A stretch of DNA of 64,000 bases from a bacterium (GCA_900299345.1 OMJM01000044.1:80740-144739), one strand, 5' to 3'. Shown: positions 16,438-27,187, counted from the first letter of the stretch. Numbers and translations: made by a program. The notes: a model not told the origin generated them from the sequence alone.

Positions 16438-18880
16438 TGCCGTCGCCTGCGCCCACTGCGGCGCGGACGTGTTGGGATCGGGTTTTCGCGGGGGGGACCA
16501 CGGCGAGGAATTTTGCTGCGATGGGTGCCGTATCGTTCACGGCATTCTCGTGCAGCAGGACGGCGGACGCTACTACGATCTGCTGAAACTGGAAAAGATC
16601 CGGCCGCCGCGTGCGGGCGTCTCCAGCGAAATCCGCGAACTGTTTTCAGGCTTTCGCAATCCCGAGGTGTTGCGTCGCATCGGTCGGTGGAACGGCAGCA
16701 TTCACCGGCTTTCTTTGGGTTGCGCAGACATGCAATGCGCGGCCTGTGGTTGGTTGATGGAACGCGTACTTGGCGGGATTCCCGGAATCATCGGCTATCA
16801 GGTGGATTTCCTCCATGGAGAGATGGACGTTTCCTACGACGCGAGCCGCATTGCGCTTCCGGATATTCTCGAAGAGATCGGCCGCTACGGATACGCTTTC
16901 AAACCCAAATCCTCCTCCGAATCGCGTCCGGCATTGGATCGCAGTGCATGGATGCGTCTGGCGGTCGCGGCTGCCTGCTTCATGAACGCGATGGCATTCG
17001 CCTTCGGACCGTATCTCGGCTTGACGCAAGGAATGCCGGACTCCTGGCGAAAATTCCTGGGCGCATGGAGCTTTGCCAGCGCCCTGCCCGCCGTGTTTTA
17101 TTCGGCCTTCCCATTCTACCGCGGCGCATGGCGATCTTTGGGTTCGCGCGCATTCACCATCGATGTCACCATTACGCTGGGCATCGTCATCGCCTTCTCC
17201 ACATCGCTCATGGCGGTGCTGCGCGGCGGCAGTTCCAACTATTCCGACACTTTGGCCGGGCTGGTGTTTTTTCTGTTGTTGGGCCGCTATGTGGTGCGTC
17301 GGTTCGAGGGAAGTTTGATGCTGCGGGACAACTGGCATGAGTCTTTGCATCCCGGCGTGGTACGCGTGCTGCGTGGGACGGGGGAGGAATGGATTTCCTT
17401 GGAGGAGGTTCAATCAGGCGATCTCCTGCAAATCGAAGCTGGGAATTATCTGCCGGTGGATGGAATCCTGGAGAACGAATCCGGACGGATCGACACGGCA
17501 TTTTTGACCGGTGAAGATCGGCCACGTTCCTGCAAGCAGGGCGATTTTCTTTTCGCAGGGTATCGCGCATTGGGTTCCGCGCTGCGGTTGCGCGTGGTCA
17601 ACACGCATCGTGAAACGCGGGCCGCTTCCCTGCAGCGTTCTCTGGAATCCATGTCGGCGCGCAAGAAGCAGCGGAACCTCCGGCGTGAGCGCGTGGCGCT
17701 GGGATTCACTTTGGTCGTGGTCATGGCTGCGATCTTCGCTTTCTTTGTGCATCGGAGCGCAGGGTGGGAAAAAGCGCTGGAGATTTCCGCATCGGTGTTC
17801 ATCGTCTCATGTTCCTGCGCCCTGGCGCTGGCCGTTCCCGTCAGCCGGGGAGTGGGTCTTTTGCGCGCGCACAAGCTGGGACTGCATTTCCGCGATCAAG
17901 AAACCTTGGAACGGTTGGCCGGGGTTGAATCGGTGATCTTCGACAAGACCGGCACGTTGACATTCACGCGCCGCAAGATGGAACGCTGGGAGTGGATTTC
18001 CGGAACACACGAAATGGATCGCACTCGGATTCTTGCAGGAGTGGAACGATTGACCCGCATGAGCAGCCATCCGGTGTCCACTGCCATTCACGACAGCCTT
18101 GCGGAGGGGGCGGGAGAGATATCGGAATTTCAGGAACTCCAGCATTTCGGGGTGTGCGGGGTTTGGAAGGATACCGGAAAGTCCATGCCGCTTTGCCTTT
18201 GCCGCTTCGGCGCTTGGGAGGATGTGACAGGTCCGTTTTATGAAATGGGATTGACCCCGCCATCTTCCGGCTTCTTGTCGGCTTCGGAAATTCCGCCTCA
18301 ATCTTGCGTCTTCGTCAATGGATGTCTCGTGGCGTTCATCTGGATCACGGAAGAGTTGAAGCCCGGTGTTCAGACATTGGTGCGGGAACTGAAGGAAAAG
18401 AATATTCCCGCGCTGTTGCTCTCGGGAGATCATCCACACCGGGTCCACGAATTTGCGCAGCGCTGCGGGTTCGAAAAACATTTCGGGGGACTTTCTCCCG
18501 AAGATAAACAGGTTGAGGCGCGCACCTTTCAAAAACTTTATGGACGTGCGCTGGCAGTGGGTGACGGGTTCAACGACAGTCTTTTGTTCGGCGAAGCCGA
18601 GGCGGCGCTTGCCGTGCAGGGCGCGGCCGGTCCGATGGCCGAAGGCGCGGACATTTTCATGACGTCGCAAAATCCGGAGGCCGTCTCGAGCCTTTTTCGC
18701 ATTGCATCGGGAACACGCCGGGCCTTGACTGCCTGTTACTGGGTTTCAGGCATTTACAATGCCGCGGCCATCTCGCTGGCGGTGACCGGATTCGTGTCCC
18801 CTCTCGTTGCAGCCGTCCTGATGCCCATGGCCAGCCTGTCGTTGTGTGCGACGGCGTGGTTTGTAATTCCCAAACGCTGA
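16424..18880 (+). CDS. ccoI: copper-exporting P-type ATPase of the cbb3 operon (CcoI/FixI), divergent motifs
   Basis: 818 residues. N-terminal Cys-rich metal site (CAHCGAD and CCDGC), then a heavy-metal-associated domain with CAACGWLM, eight expected membrane helices, phosphorylation site DKTGTLT and an SSHP histidine-proline motif. CcoI supplies copper to CcoN. Oddities: the membrane copper motif normally CPC reads CSC (VSCSCALALAVP), TGES reads TGED, and the hinge GDGxND reads GDGFNDSLLF. The core aspartate and GDG remain, so the enzyme is probably active but divergent. It lies between ccoH and hemN. Confidence 0.88.
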   Translation: MRVDSAVACAHCGADVLGSGFRGGDHGEEFCCDGCRIVHGILVQQDGGRYYDLLKLEKIRPPRAGVSSEIRELFSGFRNPEVLRRIGRWNGSIHRLSLGCADMQCAACGWLMERVLGGIPGIIGYQVDFLHGEMDVSYDASRIALPDILEEIGRYGYAFKPKSSSESRPALDRSAWMRLAVAAACFMNAMAFAFGPYLGLTQGMPDSWRKFLGAWSFASALPAVFYSAFPFYRGAWRSLGSRAFTIDVTITLGIVIAFSTSLMAVLRGGSSNYSDTLAGLVFFLLLGRYVVRRFEGSLMLRDNWHESLHPGVVRVLRGTGEEWISLEEVQSGDLLQIEAGNYLPVDGILENESGRIDTAFLTGEDRPRSCKQGDFLFAGYRALGSALRLRVVNTHRETRAASLQRSLESMSARKKQRNLRRERVALGFTLVVVMAAIFAFFVHRSAGWEKALEISASVFIVSCSCALALAVPVSRGVGLLRAHKLGLHFRDQETLERLAGVESVIFDKTGTLTFTRRKMERWEWISGTHEMDRTRILAGVERLTRMSSHPVSTAIHDSLAEGAGEISEFQELQHFGVCGVWKDTGKSMPLCLCRFGAWEDVTGPFYEMGLTPPSSGFLSASEIPPQSCVFVNGCLVAFIWITEELKPGVQTLVRELKEKNIPALLLSGDHPHRVHEFAQRCGFEKHFGGLSPEDKQVEARTFQKLYGRALAVGDGFNDSLLFGEAEAALAVQGAAGPMAEGADIFMTSQNPEAVSSLFRIASGTRRALTACYWVSGIYNAAAISLAVTGFVSPLVAAVLMPMASLSLCATAWFVIPKR

Positions 18881-18889
18881 GGGTGGAGC

Positions 18890-20296
18890 ATGACGATAAC
18901 CGAAGAAAAAACACTTGAACAACTCCTGCTGAAATACGACGGAGCGGTTCCCCGCTATACGTCTTATCCTCCCGCCAATTTTTTCACCGAAGATCCCGCG
19001 GTGGCGGATTGCGAAGAACTTCTGCGTACCTCCAATCATGTCGGGCCACGGAACATCTCCCTGTACATCCACATTCCCTTTTGCGCGCGTCGTTGCCTGT
19101 TCTGCGGATGCCACACCGAAACTGGGCGGCCCGGAGTCTTCATCCGGCAGTATCTGGAAATGCTCCAGAAAGAATTCAGGCTGCTCTTGAGTTATCTCGA
19201 TCGATCGCGTCCGGTAACCCAGATCCATTTCGGAGGTGGCACGCCCAATTTTGTTCCGTTCGCTAATCTGGAAGAGTTGATGAAATGCATCACCGGCGAA
19301 CTTCATCTGGATCCTTCTGCAGAGATCGCCATGGAGTGCGATCCATCCTTGATCAGTTTGCCACGGCTTGAAGAGTTGCGGCGTGTGGGGTTCAATCGCC
19401 TCTCGTTCGGCATTCAGGACGTGAACCCTCAGGTGCTGGGGGCGGTAGATCGCAGGCCTTCCAGGATAGCGGCGGAGGAACTCGTTCACATTTGCAGAAG
19501 CCTGGGATTCACCGGGATTAATCTCGATCTCATTTATGGCCTTCCGTTTCAGACGCGGGAATCTTTCCAAAAAACCGTGGACGCCATCATCGAGGCGGAT
19601 CCGGATCGCGTTTCATTATTTCCGTACGCCCATGTTCCGTGGGTCAAGGGTCATCAGGCGGCGCTCCAGAAATTTCCCATGCCCGACTCCATGGATCGCC
19701 TGCGAATCGGCGCGGAATCACGGGAAGCGTTCCTGCGAGCGGGTTACGATGCCATTGGCATGGATCATTTTTCAAAGCCGGACGATGCGCTTGCCATTGC
19801 ACAACGCGAGGGACATCTGCACCGCAATTTCCAGGGCTATTGCTCCGCCACAAATGCCGGGCAAGTTTACGCCCTGGGCGCGTCGGGCATTTCACAATTG
19901 CATCAGGGATATTTTCAGAACGAAAAGGAAATCGCCCGGTATGAGGCTAAAGTGAATGAGGGGAAACTGCCGATTCACAACGCCTACCGCATGACTCCAG
20001 TCGACATATCCGTGCGCAAGATCATCAATTCGTTGCTGTGTCAGGGCAAGGTTGACGTGGAGCGCGCCTTGTCGGAACCCGGCTTGGAACTACCGTGGAA
20101 ATTCTCCTACCAGATGAATTCCCGCCGCCAACTCGCATCTTATGCGCAGGACGGACTTGTGCGCGAGGAAAACGGGATGCTCGTCCTGACCGACACCGGC
20201 CGTCCTCTGGCGCGAATGGTGGCCTCCGCTTTCGACCCCCGGGCCGCATCTTCCGGTCCCGGCACCCTTGAGACGCGCTATTCGCGCGCCATCTGA
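18890..20296 (+). CDS. hemN: oxygen-independent coproporphyrinogen III oxidase
   Basis: Radical SAM enzyme of 468 residues that converts coproporphyrinogen III to protoporphyrinogen IX without O2, in haem synthesis. The iron-sulfur cysteines are C65, C69 and C72 (CARRCLFC), followed by C74. The early PRYTSYP motif and GGGTPNF SAM-binding motif are present. As last structural gene of the cco operon it would supply haem for the oxidase under low oxygen. The start is nine bases after ccoI; length matches HemN rather than the HemW group. Confidence 0.93.
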   Translation: MTITEEKTLEQLLLKYDGAVPRYTSYPPANFFTEDPAVADCEELLRTSNHVGPRNISLYIHIPFCARRCLFCGCHTETGRPGVFIRQYLEMLQKEFRLLLSYLDRSRPVTQIHFGGGTPNFVPFANLEELMKCITGELHLDPSAEIAMECDPSLISLPRLEELRRVGFNRLSFGIQDVNPQVLGAVDRRPSRIAAEELVHICRSLGFTGINLDLIYGLPFQTRESFQKTVDAIIEADPDRVSLFPYAHVPWVKGHQAALQKFPMPDSMDRLRIGAESREAFLRAGYDAIGMDHFSKPDDALAIAQREGHLHRNFQGYCSATNAGQVYALGASGISQLHQGYFQNEKEIARYEAKVNEGKLPIHNAYRMTPVDISVRKIINSLLCQGKVDVERALSEPGLELPWKFSYQMNSRRQLASYAQDGLVREENGMLVLTDTGRPLARMVASAFDPRAASSGPGTLETRYSRAI

Positions 20297-20297
20297 T

Positions 20298-21479
20298 ATG
20301 ATCCTTGTCGACGCCCCATCCCGTTCTTGCGGACCTCAGGACAATCGGGTAGATTTACCCGGGAATTTTCCAGATCCCGAGACACGCCGGACCATGCTTG
20401 AAGATGCTTTCACCCAGGCGGATTACGCCATCAACATCACCGACCCCGCCGGGCGGTTGTTGCGCGTCAACAACGCCTATCTCAAGCTCTACAAGTTCAC
20501 CTCGGAACAGGAAGTGCTGGGTCAGACCCAGCGCATCATCCGTTCCCCAAGCACGCCGGACAGTCTGTACAAGGACATGTGGCAGACTATCACGCGGGGT
20601 CAGACATGGCGTGGTGATCTTGTTAACAAGGCGCTCGATAACAGCGAGGTCCATATCCATCTCACCATCTCGCCCATCCGGCGCAACGGGGAAATCGTGG
20701 GCTATATGGGGTTTTCCCTGGATCGCGCACAACAGGTCATGCTGGAACGCCAGTTGTTGCATGCCAACAAGCTAATGGTGTTGGGAACCTTGGGTGCAGG
20801 TCTGGCCCACGAGATGAACAACCCGCTGGCCAGCATTCTGCTTGATGCCGAATACCTGAAGGAAATTCATTCCCAACCGGAAACGGCGCTGGACCACAAT
20901 GCGGCGCTGTCCGCGGCGGAATCGGTGATCCGGGGTGTGGAGCGAATGCGCCGCGTGCTCAAGCACCTGCTGCAATATTCCAAGAAGGACACACCTTCTG
21001 AAGCCGGAGAGGTCACGGTACAGGAGCTCATCGAAGAGGCGTTCCTGTTCGTGAACCGGCAGTTGATGAACCGGGGCATCGACATCCGCATCAACATCCA
21101 GGAAGGATTGAACGTCCGGGGCATCCGCACGCAACTGGAATCCGTCTTTCACAACCTGATATCCAATTCGCGTGACGCGTTCGAGGAGCGGGGACAGGGA
21201 GGGGAAGGGAAATACATCTCCATCACAGGCCGTAGAAATGCCCGCGGCATGGTGGAAATCATTTTTGAGGACAACGCAGGCGGGATTTCATCCGAGCATT
21301 TGGAACAGATTTTCGAACCCTTCTTCACCACCAAGGAGGGACAGATGGGAACAGGCCTCGGCCTGTCGTTGTCCCGCAACATCATCGTGGATCACGGCGG
21401 GACGATTCAATGCGAATCGTCGGGCGGGAAGACCCGGTTTACCCTCCAGCTGCCGCACGAAGCGGCGTTGCCCAAATAA
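20298..21479 (+). CDS. PAS-domain sensor histidine kinase (NtrB-like)
   Basis: About 393 residues, no membrane helix, hence cytoplasmic. A PAS domain covers about 30-140 (ITDPAGRLLRVNNAY), then HisKA with HEMNNPLAS (near 170), then the ATPase domain with N-box, EDNAGG and GTGLGLSLSRN. The ATG at 20298 avoids an overlap of 29 bases with hemN. It converges on an NtrC-type regulator gene (21492), the likely partner. It may sense redox state, oxygen or NO through the PAS domain, but no haem or iron-sulfur ligand is evident. A decayed relative of its ATPase domain lies at 27229-27505. Confidence 0.88.
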   Translation: MILVDAPSRSCGPQDNRVDLPGNFPDPETRRTMLEDAFTQADYAINITDPAGRLLRVNNAYLKLYKFTSEQEVLGQTQRIIRSPSTPDSLYKDMWQTITRGQTWRGDLVNKALDNSEVHIHLTISPIRRNGEIVGYMGFSLDRAQQVMLERQLLHANKLMVLGTLGAGLAHEMNNPLASILLDAEYLKEIHSQPETALDHNAALSAAESVIRGVERMRRVLKHLLQYSKKDTPSEAGEVTVQELIEEAFLFVNRQLMNRGIDIRINIQEGLNVRGIRTQLESVFHNLISNSRDAFEERGQGGEGKYISITGRRNARGMVEIIFEDNAGGISSEHLEQIFEPFFTTKEGQMGTGLGLSLSRNIIVDHGGTIQCESSGGKTRFTLQLPHEAALPK

Positions 21480-21491
21480 ATCGGGGCTTTT

Positions 21492-22859
21492 CTAACCCGC
21501 CTGAACTTCCGGCTCAGGGGAGTGGATCTGATCCAGCTTCCGGTAAATGGTGCGCAGGCTGATTCCCAGCTCTTCAGCGGTTTTGGCCTTGTCACCGTGA
21601 TTGCGCTTCAGGCCGTTCTGGATGACCATGAGCTCGATTTCATCCATGGTCATTCCCTTCGCGATGTTCATCTGCGCCAGCCCTTCGCCGTCGCCGCTCA
21701 ATTCCGCGGGCAGATCGTCCACGGTAATCTGGTGGCCGAGGCACAGGATGACCGCCCGTTCGATGGCGTTTTCCAGCTCGCGGATGTTGCCGGGCCATGC
21801 GTAGTGTTCCATGAGCCGCAGCGCATCCGCGTTCACGGAAAGGTTTTCCCGCTTGTTTTTCTTGCAGTATTTCCCGATGAAAAATGAGATCAGGGAAGGA
21901 AGATCCTCGGGTCGTTGGCGCAACGGAGGAATGTTCAACGGAATGACGTTCAAGCGGTAGAACAAATCTTCCCGGAATTTTCCGGCCTCGACCATTTTAC
22001 GCAATGGCTTGTTGGTGGCGGCCATCACGCGCACATTCACTTTCTGCGCGGCCCCTCCCACGGGACTGACTTCGCCGTCCTGCAGAACGCGCAACAGCTT
22101 GCCCTGCACAGGCAACGGCAGTTCGCCGATCTCGTCGAGGAAAATCGTCCCGCCGTTGGCGTCCTGAAATTTTCCCTTCTTGTCCTGGTATGCGCCCGTG
22201 AAGGCGCCCCTCTTGTAGCCGAACAATTCCGCCTCGATCAGGTTTTCGGGAATGGCGGCGCAGTTGAGCGTAATGAAAGGCTGGGCCGCCCGCGGAGAGT
22301 TGGACACGATGTAATTGGCCAGCACTTCCTTGCCCGATCCCGACTCGCCCAGAATGAGGATGGTGGCGTCACTGTTGGCCGCCTGCACAGAACGGTTGAG
22401 CAATTCCTTGAAGATCCGATTCTTCCCTACTTCGAAATTCGGCAGCTGGCTCTTGCGCAGTTTTTCCCGGAGAAGAAAATTTTCTTCCAGCAATGAAACC
22501 TTTTCAAAGGCGCGGTTGACCACGGCCGTGATCTCCTGCCGGTTAAAAGGCTTGGGGATGAAATCGTAGGCGCCTTTTTTCATCGCCGATACAGCTTCGT
22601 CGATCGAGCCGTGACCGGTGATGACGACCACCTGGATGTGCGGATTGACGGACTTGATTTGTTCCAGCAGCGCCAGACCGTCCATCCCCGGCATCTTGAG
22701 ATCGGTGATGACCACCGGCGGCGTTTCCGTTTTGACCAGTTCCAGCGCCTTTAATGGGTCCGGACTGGTGAGCAGCTCATATCCCTGCCCATTCAATGCT
22801 CGGGTCAGTGAGTCCAGAATGCTTTGCTCGTCATCCACAATCAACAGTTTCTTTTGCAT
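21492..22859 (-). CDS. sigma-54-dependent NtrC-type response regulator
   Basis: About 455 residues: receiver domain (DDEQS, phosphoacceptor D in ITDLKMPG), AAA+ domain with Walker A GESGSGKE, sigma-54 contact loop GAFTGAYQ and Walker [12 protein letters not shown] Fis-type C-terminal helix-turn-helix ends it ([21 protein letters not shown]). It activates RNA polymerase carrying sigma-54. The ATG at 22859 has an AAAGAG ribosome-like site; 22871 and 22877 are alternatives. It is adjacent and convergent to the PAS kinase. Sigma-54-like promoters before nosC, nnrS and the hemerythrin gene make these plausible targets; this link is inferred. Confidence 0.93.
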   Translation of the reverse strand: MQKKLLIVDDEQSILDSLTRALNGQGYELLTSPDPLKALELVKTETPPVVITDLKMPGMDGLALLEQIKSVNPHIQVVVITGHGSIDEAVSAMKKGAYDFIPKPFNRQEITAVVNRAFEKVSLLEENFLLREKLRKSQLPNFEVGKNRIFKELLNRSVQAANSDATILILGESGSGKEVLANYIVSNSPRAAQPFITLNCAAIPENLIEAELFGYKRGAFTGAYQDKKGKFQDANGGTIFLDEIGELPLPVQGKLLRVLQDGEVSPVGGAAQKVNVRVMAATNKPLRKMVEAGKFREDLFYRLNVIPLNIPPLRQRPEDLPSLISFFIGKYCKKNKRENLSVNADALRLMEHYAWPGNIRELENAIERAVILCLGHQITVDDLPAELSGDGEGLAQMNIAKGMTMDEIELMVIQNGLKRNHGDKAKTAEELGISLRTIYRKLDQIHSPEPEVQAG

Positions 22860-23042
22860 GGTCTCTTTCATAAGCAAAACCCAAGCCCTTTCCGTTCAGG
22901 ACTGTGCGGACTGTTCAATTCCTGTTTTTTGAGAGAATTTGGACACTTAGATTCCATTCCCGAAGAACGCGCTTTAATGTTACTCCTCAGAGTTATGACA
23001 GAAAAGAAAAGATATTTGCCGTTTTGGCAGGCACTCTGAAAT

Positions 23043-25721
23043 TCAAAATTTCCTGAAAAAAACTTTTCTCGCTTCCAGTACGATCAACGGAATCAGGCTT
23101 AGGCCAATCATAATGCCGGAAGATTTCCAATCCCGCGATTCAACGCGAAGCACCTGCTCGAACAATGGAATTTCGTGAACCGCGATCTGCAGCGCCAGGC
23201 TCCCGAACACCACTCCCAATAAAAGCCGCAGGCTTCGCCATTTGGATCGCCAGAATGGACGTTCCTCGGAATAATACGCCAATGCGCGGAACACTTCCGA
23301 AAGCACCAAGGTGTCGAAGGCGTCGGCCCGGGCTGCCACGATGTCACCCGAGCGCAACCCGATCCAGAAAGCAATAAGTGAGACTCCCGCCGTGAGGCAA
23401 CCGGTTCCGAGAAGTCCGAGAATGAAGGAGCGATTGGCGAGTTGTTCGCCGTGATTCCTCGGCTTGCGGCGCATGAGTGAGGCGTCGGCGGGGTCGGCGG
23501 CGAGAACGAGCGCAGGCAATCCGTCGGTGACGAGATTGATCCACAACAGATGAACAGGCAGCAGTGGCAGTGGCCATCCCCATAGCATGGGAAGGATCAT
23601 CACCAGCAGTTCCCCGGCATTTCCGGCCAGCAGGTATTGCAACGATTTACGGATGTTAAAATAAACTCCACGTCCTTCTTCCACGGCCGCGACAATCGAA
23701 GCAAAGTTGTCGTCAGCCAGTACCAGATCCGCAGCCTGTTTGGTCACTTCGGTGCCGCCGCGCCCCATGGCGATACCGATGTCCGAGGCCTTCAATGCCG
23801 GGGCGTCATTGACACCGTCGCCGGTCATGGCCGTCACCGCACCATGTGAACGCAGCGCTTTGACAATACGCAGCTTGTGCCCGGCGGTGACGCGTGCAAA
23901 TACCGTGGCACGTTGAACGGCTTCGCGCAGTTGTTCCTCAGGCATCGCATCCAGTTCCGATCCGGAGATGACTTCCGTTTCATCACGGGCAATTCCCAGT
24001 TCGCGCGCCACGGCCAACGCGGTTCTCGGGTGATCGCCGGTAATCATGAGGACGCGGATTCCCGCTTCATGGCACTGTGCCACCGCGACTGCCGCTTCGG
24101 GACGCGGAGCATCCTGGATTCCCGCCAGTCCTGTAAAGACGAGATCGCGCTCCGCTTCGGCGCGCCCGGGAAGGGGAGATAAACCGTCAAAATCGCGGTA
24201 GGCAGATGCAATTACGCGCAATGCCCGTTCCGCCATGCCGGCATTGGCTTCGAGGATCTGGCGTCGCATTTCTTCAGTCAGCGCTTGTTCACCTTCCGCC
24301 GATAACTCTCGGGAACACAAGCCGAGCAGCACATCGGGTGCACCGTTCATCAGCAGCCGGATTTTCCCGTCGGGCAGGCGCCGGAAGATACCGTGCCGTT
24401 TCGTATCGGAATCAAAGGGATATTCCTGAAGAAAACCGTCCTTTTCGGAAATGCCATGGTAGGTTCCGATCTTGCGCCCCGACGAAAGCAAAGCGGCCTC
24501 CGTGGGGTCCCCGCTCGAGTGCCATGCGCCCTCTTCCTGATAGAGGTCGGCGTTGTTGCATCCTACGTGAATCGAGGCCAGATGCCGCAGCCGCCACATC
24601 TGTGAATCATCCGGCGCGGCGTCTCGGTGCAGGATTTCACCGGCGGGTTCCAGACCGGCGCCGGTGAGGCGAAAAACTTCTCCGGCCACATACAGTTCAC
24701 GCACCGTCATTTCGCCGCGCGTCAGCGTTCCGGTCTTGTCCGTGCAGATGATCTCGGTTGCTCCCAAGGTTTCCACCGAGGGAAGCCGGCGGATGAGTGC
24801 GCGACGGCGCGCCATGCGTTTCACGCCCAGCGCCAGTGCGATGGTGACCACGGCTGTGAGTCCTTCGGGAACGGCGGCCACGGCAAGGCTGACCGAAGTG
24901 AGGAACATCGGCATCGGCCGCAATCCGCGCAGCAATCCGAGCACAAACACCAGCCCCACCAGAACAAGACACACGCGTAACACCCATTTTCCGAATAGCG
25001 TCAATTGTTTTTGAAGCGGCGTGTCGTCGTCCGATTCGGCTTCCAGCATTCCGGCAATGTGTCCGATTTCGGTGTTCATCCCGGTGGCCGTCACCACGGC
25101 GCGTCCGGTTCCCGTCACAACCGAGGTGCCCATGAGCGCGAGATTCATCCGGTCCGCCAGCGGGGCTTGCGTGTCGAGCAGGATTTCCGCGTCTTTTTCC
25201 ACCGGCAAGGATTCACCGGTGAGCGCCGCTTCGCGGACGTGCAGATCCGAGACTTGCAGCAAGCGTGCATCTGCGGCCACTAGGTCGCCGCTTTCCATCA
25301 ACAGCACGTCGCCAACCACGATCTCCGCGGCGGGTATCAATACGGCGCGTCCATTGCGCAGCACCCTGGCCGAAGGTGCGGTCATTTTCTTCAAGGCGGC
25401 GATGGCCTGTTCGGCGCGATACTCCTGAAAGAATCCGATCACCGCATTCAGAATCACGATGATCGAAATCGCCGCCGAATCCACCCATTCCCCGACAGCA
25501 CCCGAAACCAATGCGGCGGCGAACAGAAGCAACACCAAAGGACTCTTGAATTGTTCCGCCAGCAATTTCCAGGGACGGATGGGCGCGGCCTCCCGCAATA
25601 CGTTCGGACCGTTTGCAGTGAGCCGTCGTTGCGCGGTTTCCGAATCCAATCCCCGCAGTGAATTGGTCTCGAGTCGGGCGGCGGCCGTGGCGGCGTCGAG
25701 AGTATGCCATGCGGTCGTCAT
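23043..25721 (-). CDS. cation-transporting P-type ATPase, calcium (P2A) type
   Basis: 892 residues. Cation-ATPase N-terminal domain, actuator TGESLPVEK, phosphorylation site DKTGTLT, and hinge GDGVNDAPALKASDIG. Membrane ion-site motifs are PEGLTA in helix 4, NAGE in helix 5 and NLVTDGLPA in helix 6, the set seen in Ca2+ ATPases. It probably expels Ca2+ (or Mn2+) from the cytoplasm. Transcribed alone, between the regulator and a hydrolase gene. Substrate assignment is by motif only; PEGLTA instead of PEGLPA is a small variation. Confidence 0.85.
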   Translation of the reverse strand: MTTAWHTLDAATAAARLETNSLRGLDSETAQRRLTANGPNVLREAAPIRPWKLLAEQFKSPLVLLLFAAALVSGAVGEWVDSAAISIIVILNAVIGFFQEYRAEQAIAALKKMTAPSARVLRNGRAVLIPAAEIVVGDVLLMESGDLVAADARLLQVSDLHVREAALTGESLPVEKDAEILLDTQAPLADRMNLALMGTSVVTGTGRAVVTATGMNTEIGHIAGMLEAESDDDTPLQKQLTLFGKWVLRVCLVLVGLVFVLGLLRGLRPMPMFLTSVSLAVAAVPEGLTAVVTIALALGVKRMARRRALIRRLPSVETLGATEIICTDKTGTLTRGEMTVRELYVAGEVFRLTGAGLEPAGEILHRDAAPDDSQMWRLRHLASIHVGCNNADLYQEEGAWHSSGDPTEAALLSSGRKIGTYHGISEKDGFLQEYPFDSDTKRHGIFRRLPDGKIRLLMNGAPDVLLGLCSRELSAEGEQALTEEMRRQILEANAGMAERALRVIASAYRDFDGLSPLPGRAEAERDLVFTGLAGIQDAPRPEAAVAVAQCHEAGIRVLMITGDHPRTALAVARELGIARDETEVISGSELDAMPEEQLREAVQRATVFARVTAGHKLRIVKALRSHGAVTAMTGDGVNDAPALKASDIGIAMGRGGTEVTKQAADLVLADDNFASIVAAVEEGRGVYFNIRKSLQYLLAGNAGELLVMILPMLWGWPLPLLPVHLLWINLVTDGLPALVLAADPADASLMRRKPRNHGEQLANRSFILGLLGTGCLTAGVSLIAFWIGLRSGDIVAARADAFDTLVLSEVFRALAYYSEERPFWRSKWRSLRLLLGVVFGSLALQIAVHEIPLFEQVLRVESRDWKSSGIMIGLSLIPLIVLEARKVFFRKF

Positions 25722-25828
25722 GCGAACCTAAGGATAATAGCACGCGGTTCATCTAAGGTGTCCGGGATTTCCCGTGCCAAAACGTCGCAAGTGATCCTGA
25801 GCGAACCTTTCCGAACTACAATTGGACC

Positions 25829-27187
25829 ATGCGGATCGCGTTTCTTGGAGCCACCGGGACGGTCACGGGTTCCCGATATCTGTTGGAAAAAAGCCGCGGT
25901 CGCATGCTGGTGGATTGCGGTCTTTTCCAGGGCCTGAAAACCTTGCGCTTGCGCAACTGGTCTCCCATTCCCACGGATGCATCCAAACTCAATGCCGTAT
26001 TGCTGACGCACGCACACCTCGATCACAGCGGATATCTCCCACGGCTGGTTCGAGAAGGTTTTCAGGGAACAATCTTCGGCACTGAACCCACGTTGGAGAT
26101 CGCCCGCATCCTTCTGTTGGATTCGGCAAAATTGATGGAGGAAGATGCTGATCATGCCCGGCGACATGGGTATTCCAAGCACAAGAAACCAGTGCCTCTT
26201 TATACTCAAAGAGACGCCGAACTTTGCTTCCGGAGGTTTTCCCCGTTGCGATGGGGAGATTCGCAGCGTCTCCCCGGCGGATTCGAAATCGAAATCCGGC
26301 GGGCAGGACACATCCTCGGCGCATCCAGTGTCAGTGTACGATCCGGAAACATTCGCGTTGCATTTTCCGGCGATCTAGGACGCACCGGCGATCCGCTCCT
26401 GCCGGATCCGGAACCACCGCCCGCTTCCGATTATGTCGTGATCGAGTCCACGTACGGGAACCGCGTACATCCCGCCGCTAATCCCATGGGCCAGTTGGAA
26501 CAACACATTCTCGCCGTCAACGCGCGCGGCGGAAAGGTGATCATCCCGGCCTTTGCAGTGGGTCGTACACAGTACATCCTGTATTGCCTTAGCGAACTTC
26601 GGAAACAAAAGCGCATTCCCGATCTGCCGGTGTTCGTGGACAGCCCAATGGCATCTAAAGTCACGGGGCTGTATGCGCGACACGCGAGTGAACATTGCTG
26701 GGATGCGCAGGCCTGCGAAAGGATTTTTGCCAGCGCGCATTACGTGGAGGATCGCGAAGAATCGATGCGGTTGACGCAACGGGAGGGTTCTTGCGTCATT
26801 CTGAGCGCGTCGGGGATGGCCACCGGCGGCCGTGTGTTGAATCATTTGCAGGCCTGCGCGGGTGATGCCCGAAACTTGATTCTGTTCTCGGGATACCAAG
26901 CTGCGGGGACACGCGGAAGCGATCTCGTATCGGGACGCAAGGAAATCAAAATTCACGGGGAGTATGTTGAGGTCCGGTGCGAGGTTGCCCAGCTTGAAAG
27001 CGCTTCAGCGCATGCCGATGCCCCGGGGTTGCTTGCCTGGCTTGGGAAGATTCCCTCCCCGCCACGCCGCGTTTTCGTGACGCATGGCGAACCTTCCGCA
27101 GCGGATGCGTTGCGCCGGCAGATTGTGGACAAATTGGGATTCGACGCAGTAACACCGGAATACGGTGACAAAGTGGAGTTAGGGTAA
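25829..27187 (+). CDS. beta-CASP metallo-beta-lactamase-fold hydrolase (RNase-like)
   Basis: 452 residues. Zinc motif HAHLDHSG (61-68), later ligand histidines in RAGHILGA, the beta-CASP insert (VDSPMASKVTGLY), and C-terminal RMMBL region ending FVTHGEPSAADALR. Proteins of this family are RNA endo- or exonucleases related to CPSF-73 and bacterial YsiD-like proteins. Single gene, divergent from the calcium ATPase with 107 bases between. Its physiological RNA target is unknown, and nothing here ties it to respiration. Confidence 0.85.
   Translation: MRIAFLGATGTVTGSRYLLEKSRGRMLVDCGLFQGLKTLRLRNWSPIPTDASKLNAVLLTHAHLDHSGYLPRLVREGFQGTIFGTEPTLEIARILLLDSAKLMEEDADHARRHGYSKHKKPVPLYTQRDAELCFRRFSPLRWGDSQRLPGGFEIEIRRAGHILGASSVSVRSGNIRVAFSGDLGRTGDPLLPDPEPPPASDYVVIESTYGNRVHPAANPMGQLEQHILAVNARGGKVIIPAFAVGRTQYILYCLSELRKQKRIPDLPVFVDSPMASKVTGLYARHASEHCWDAQACERIFASAHYVEDREESMRLTQREGSCVILSASGMATGGRVLNHLQACAGDARNLILFSGYQAAGTRGSDLVSGRKEIKIHGEYVEVRCEVAQLESASAHADAPGLLAWLGKIPSPPRRVFVTHGEPSAADALRRQIVDKLGFDAVTPEYGDKVELG

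Noticed and set aside
22874..22889. Sigma-54-like element before the response-regulator gene
   Set aside because: GGGCTTGGGTTTTGCT keeps only the GG and GC doublets and has three mismatches, too weak to call.
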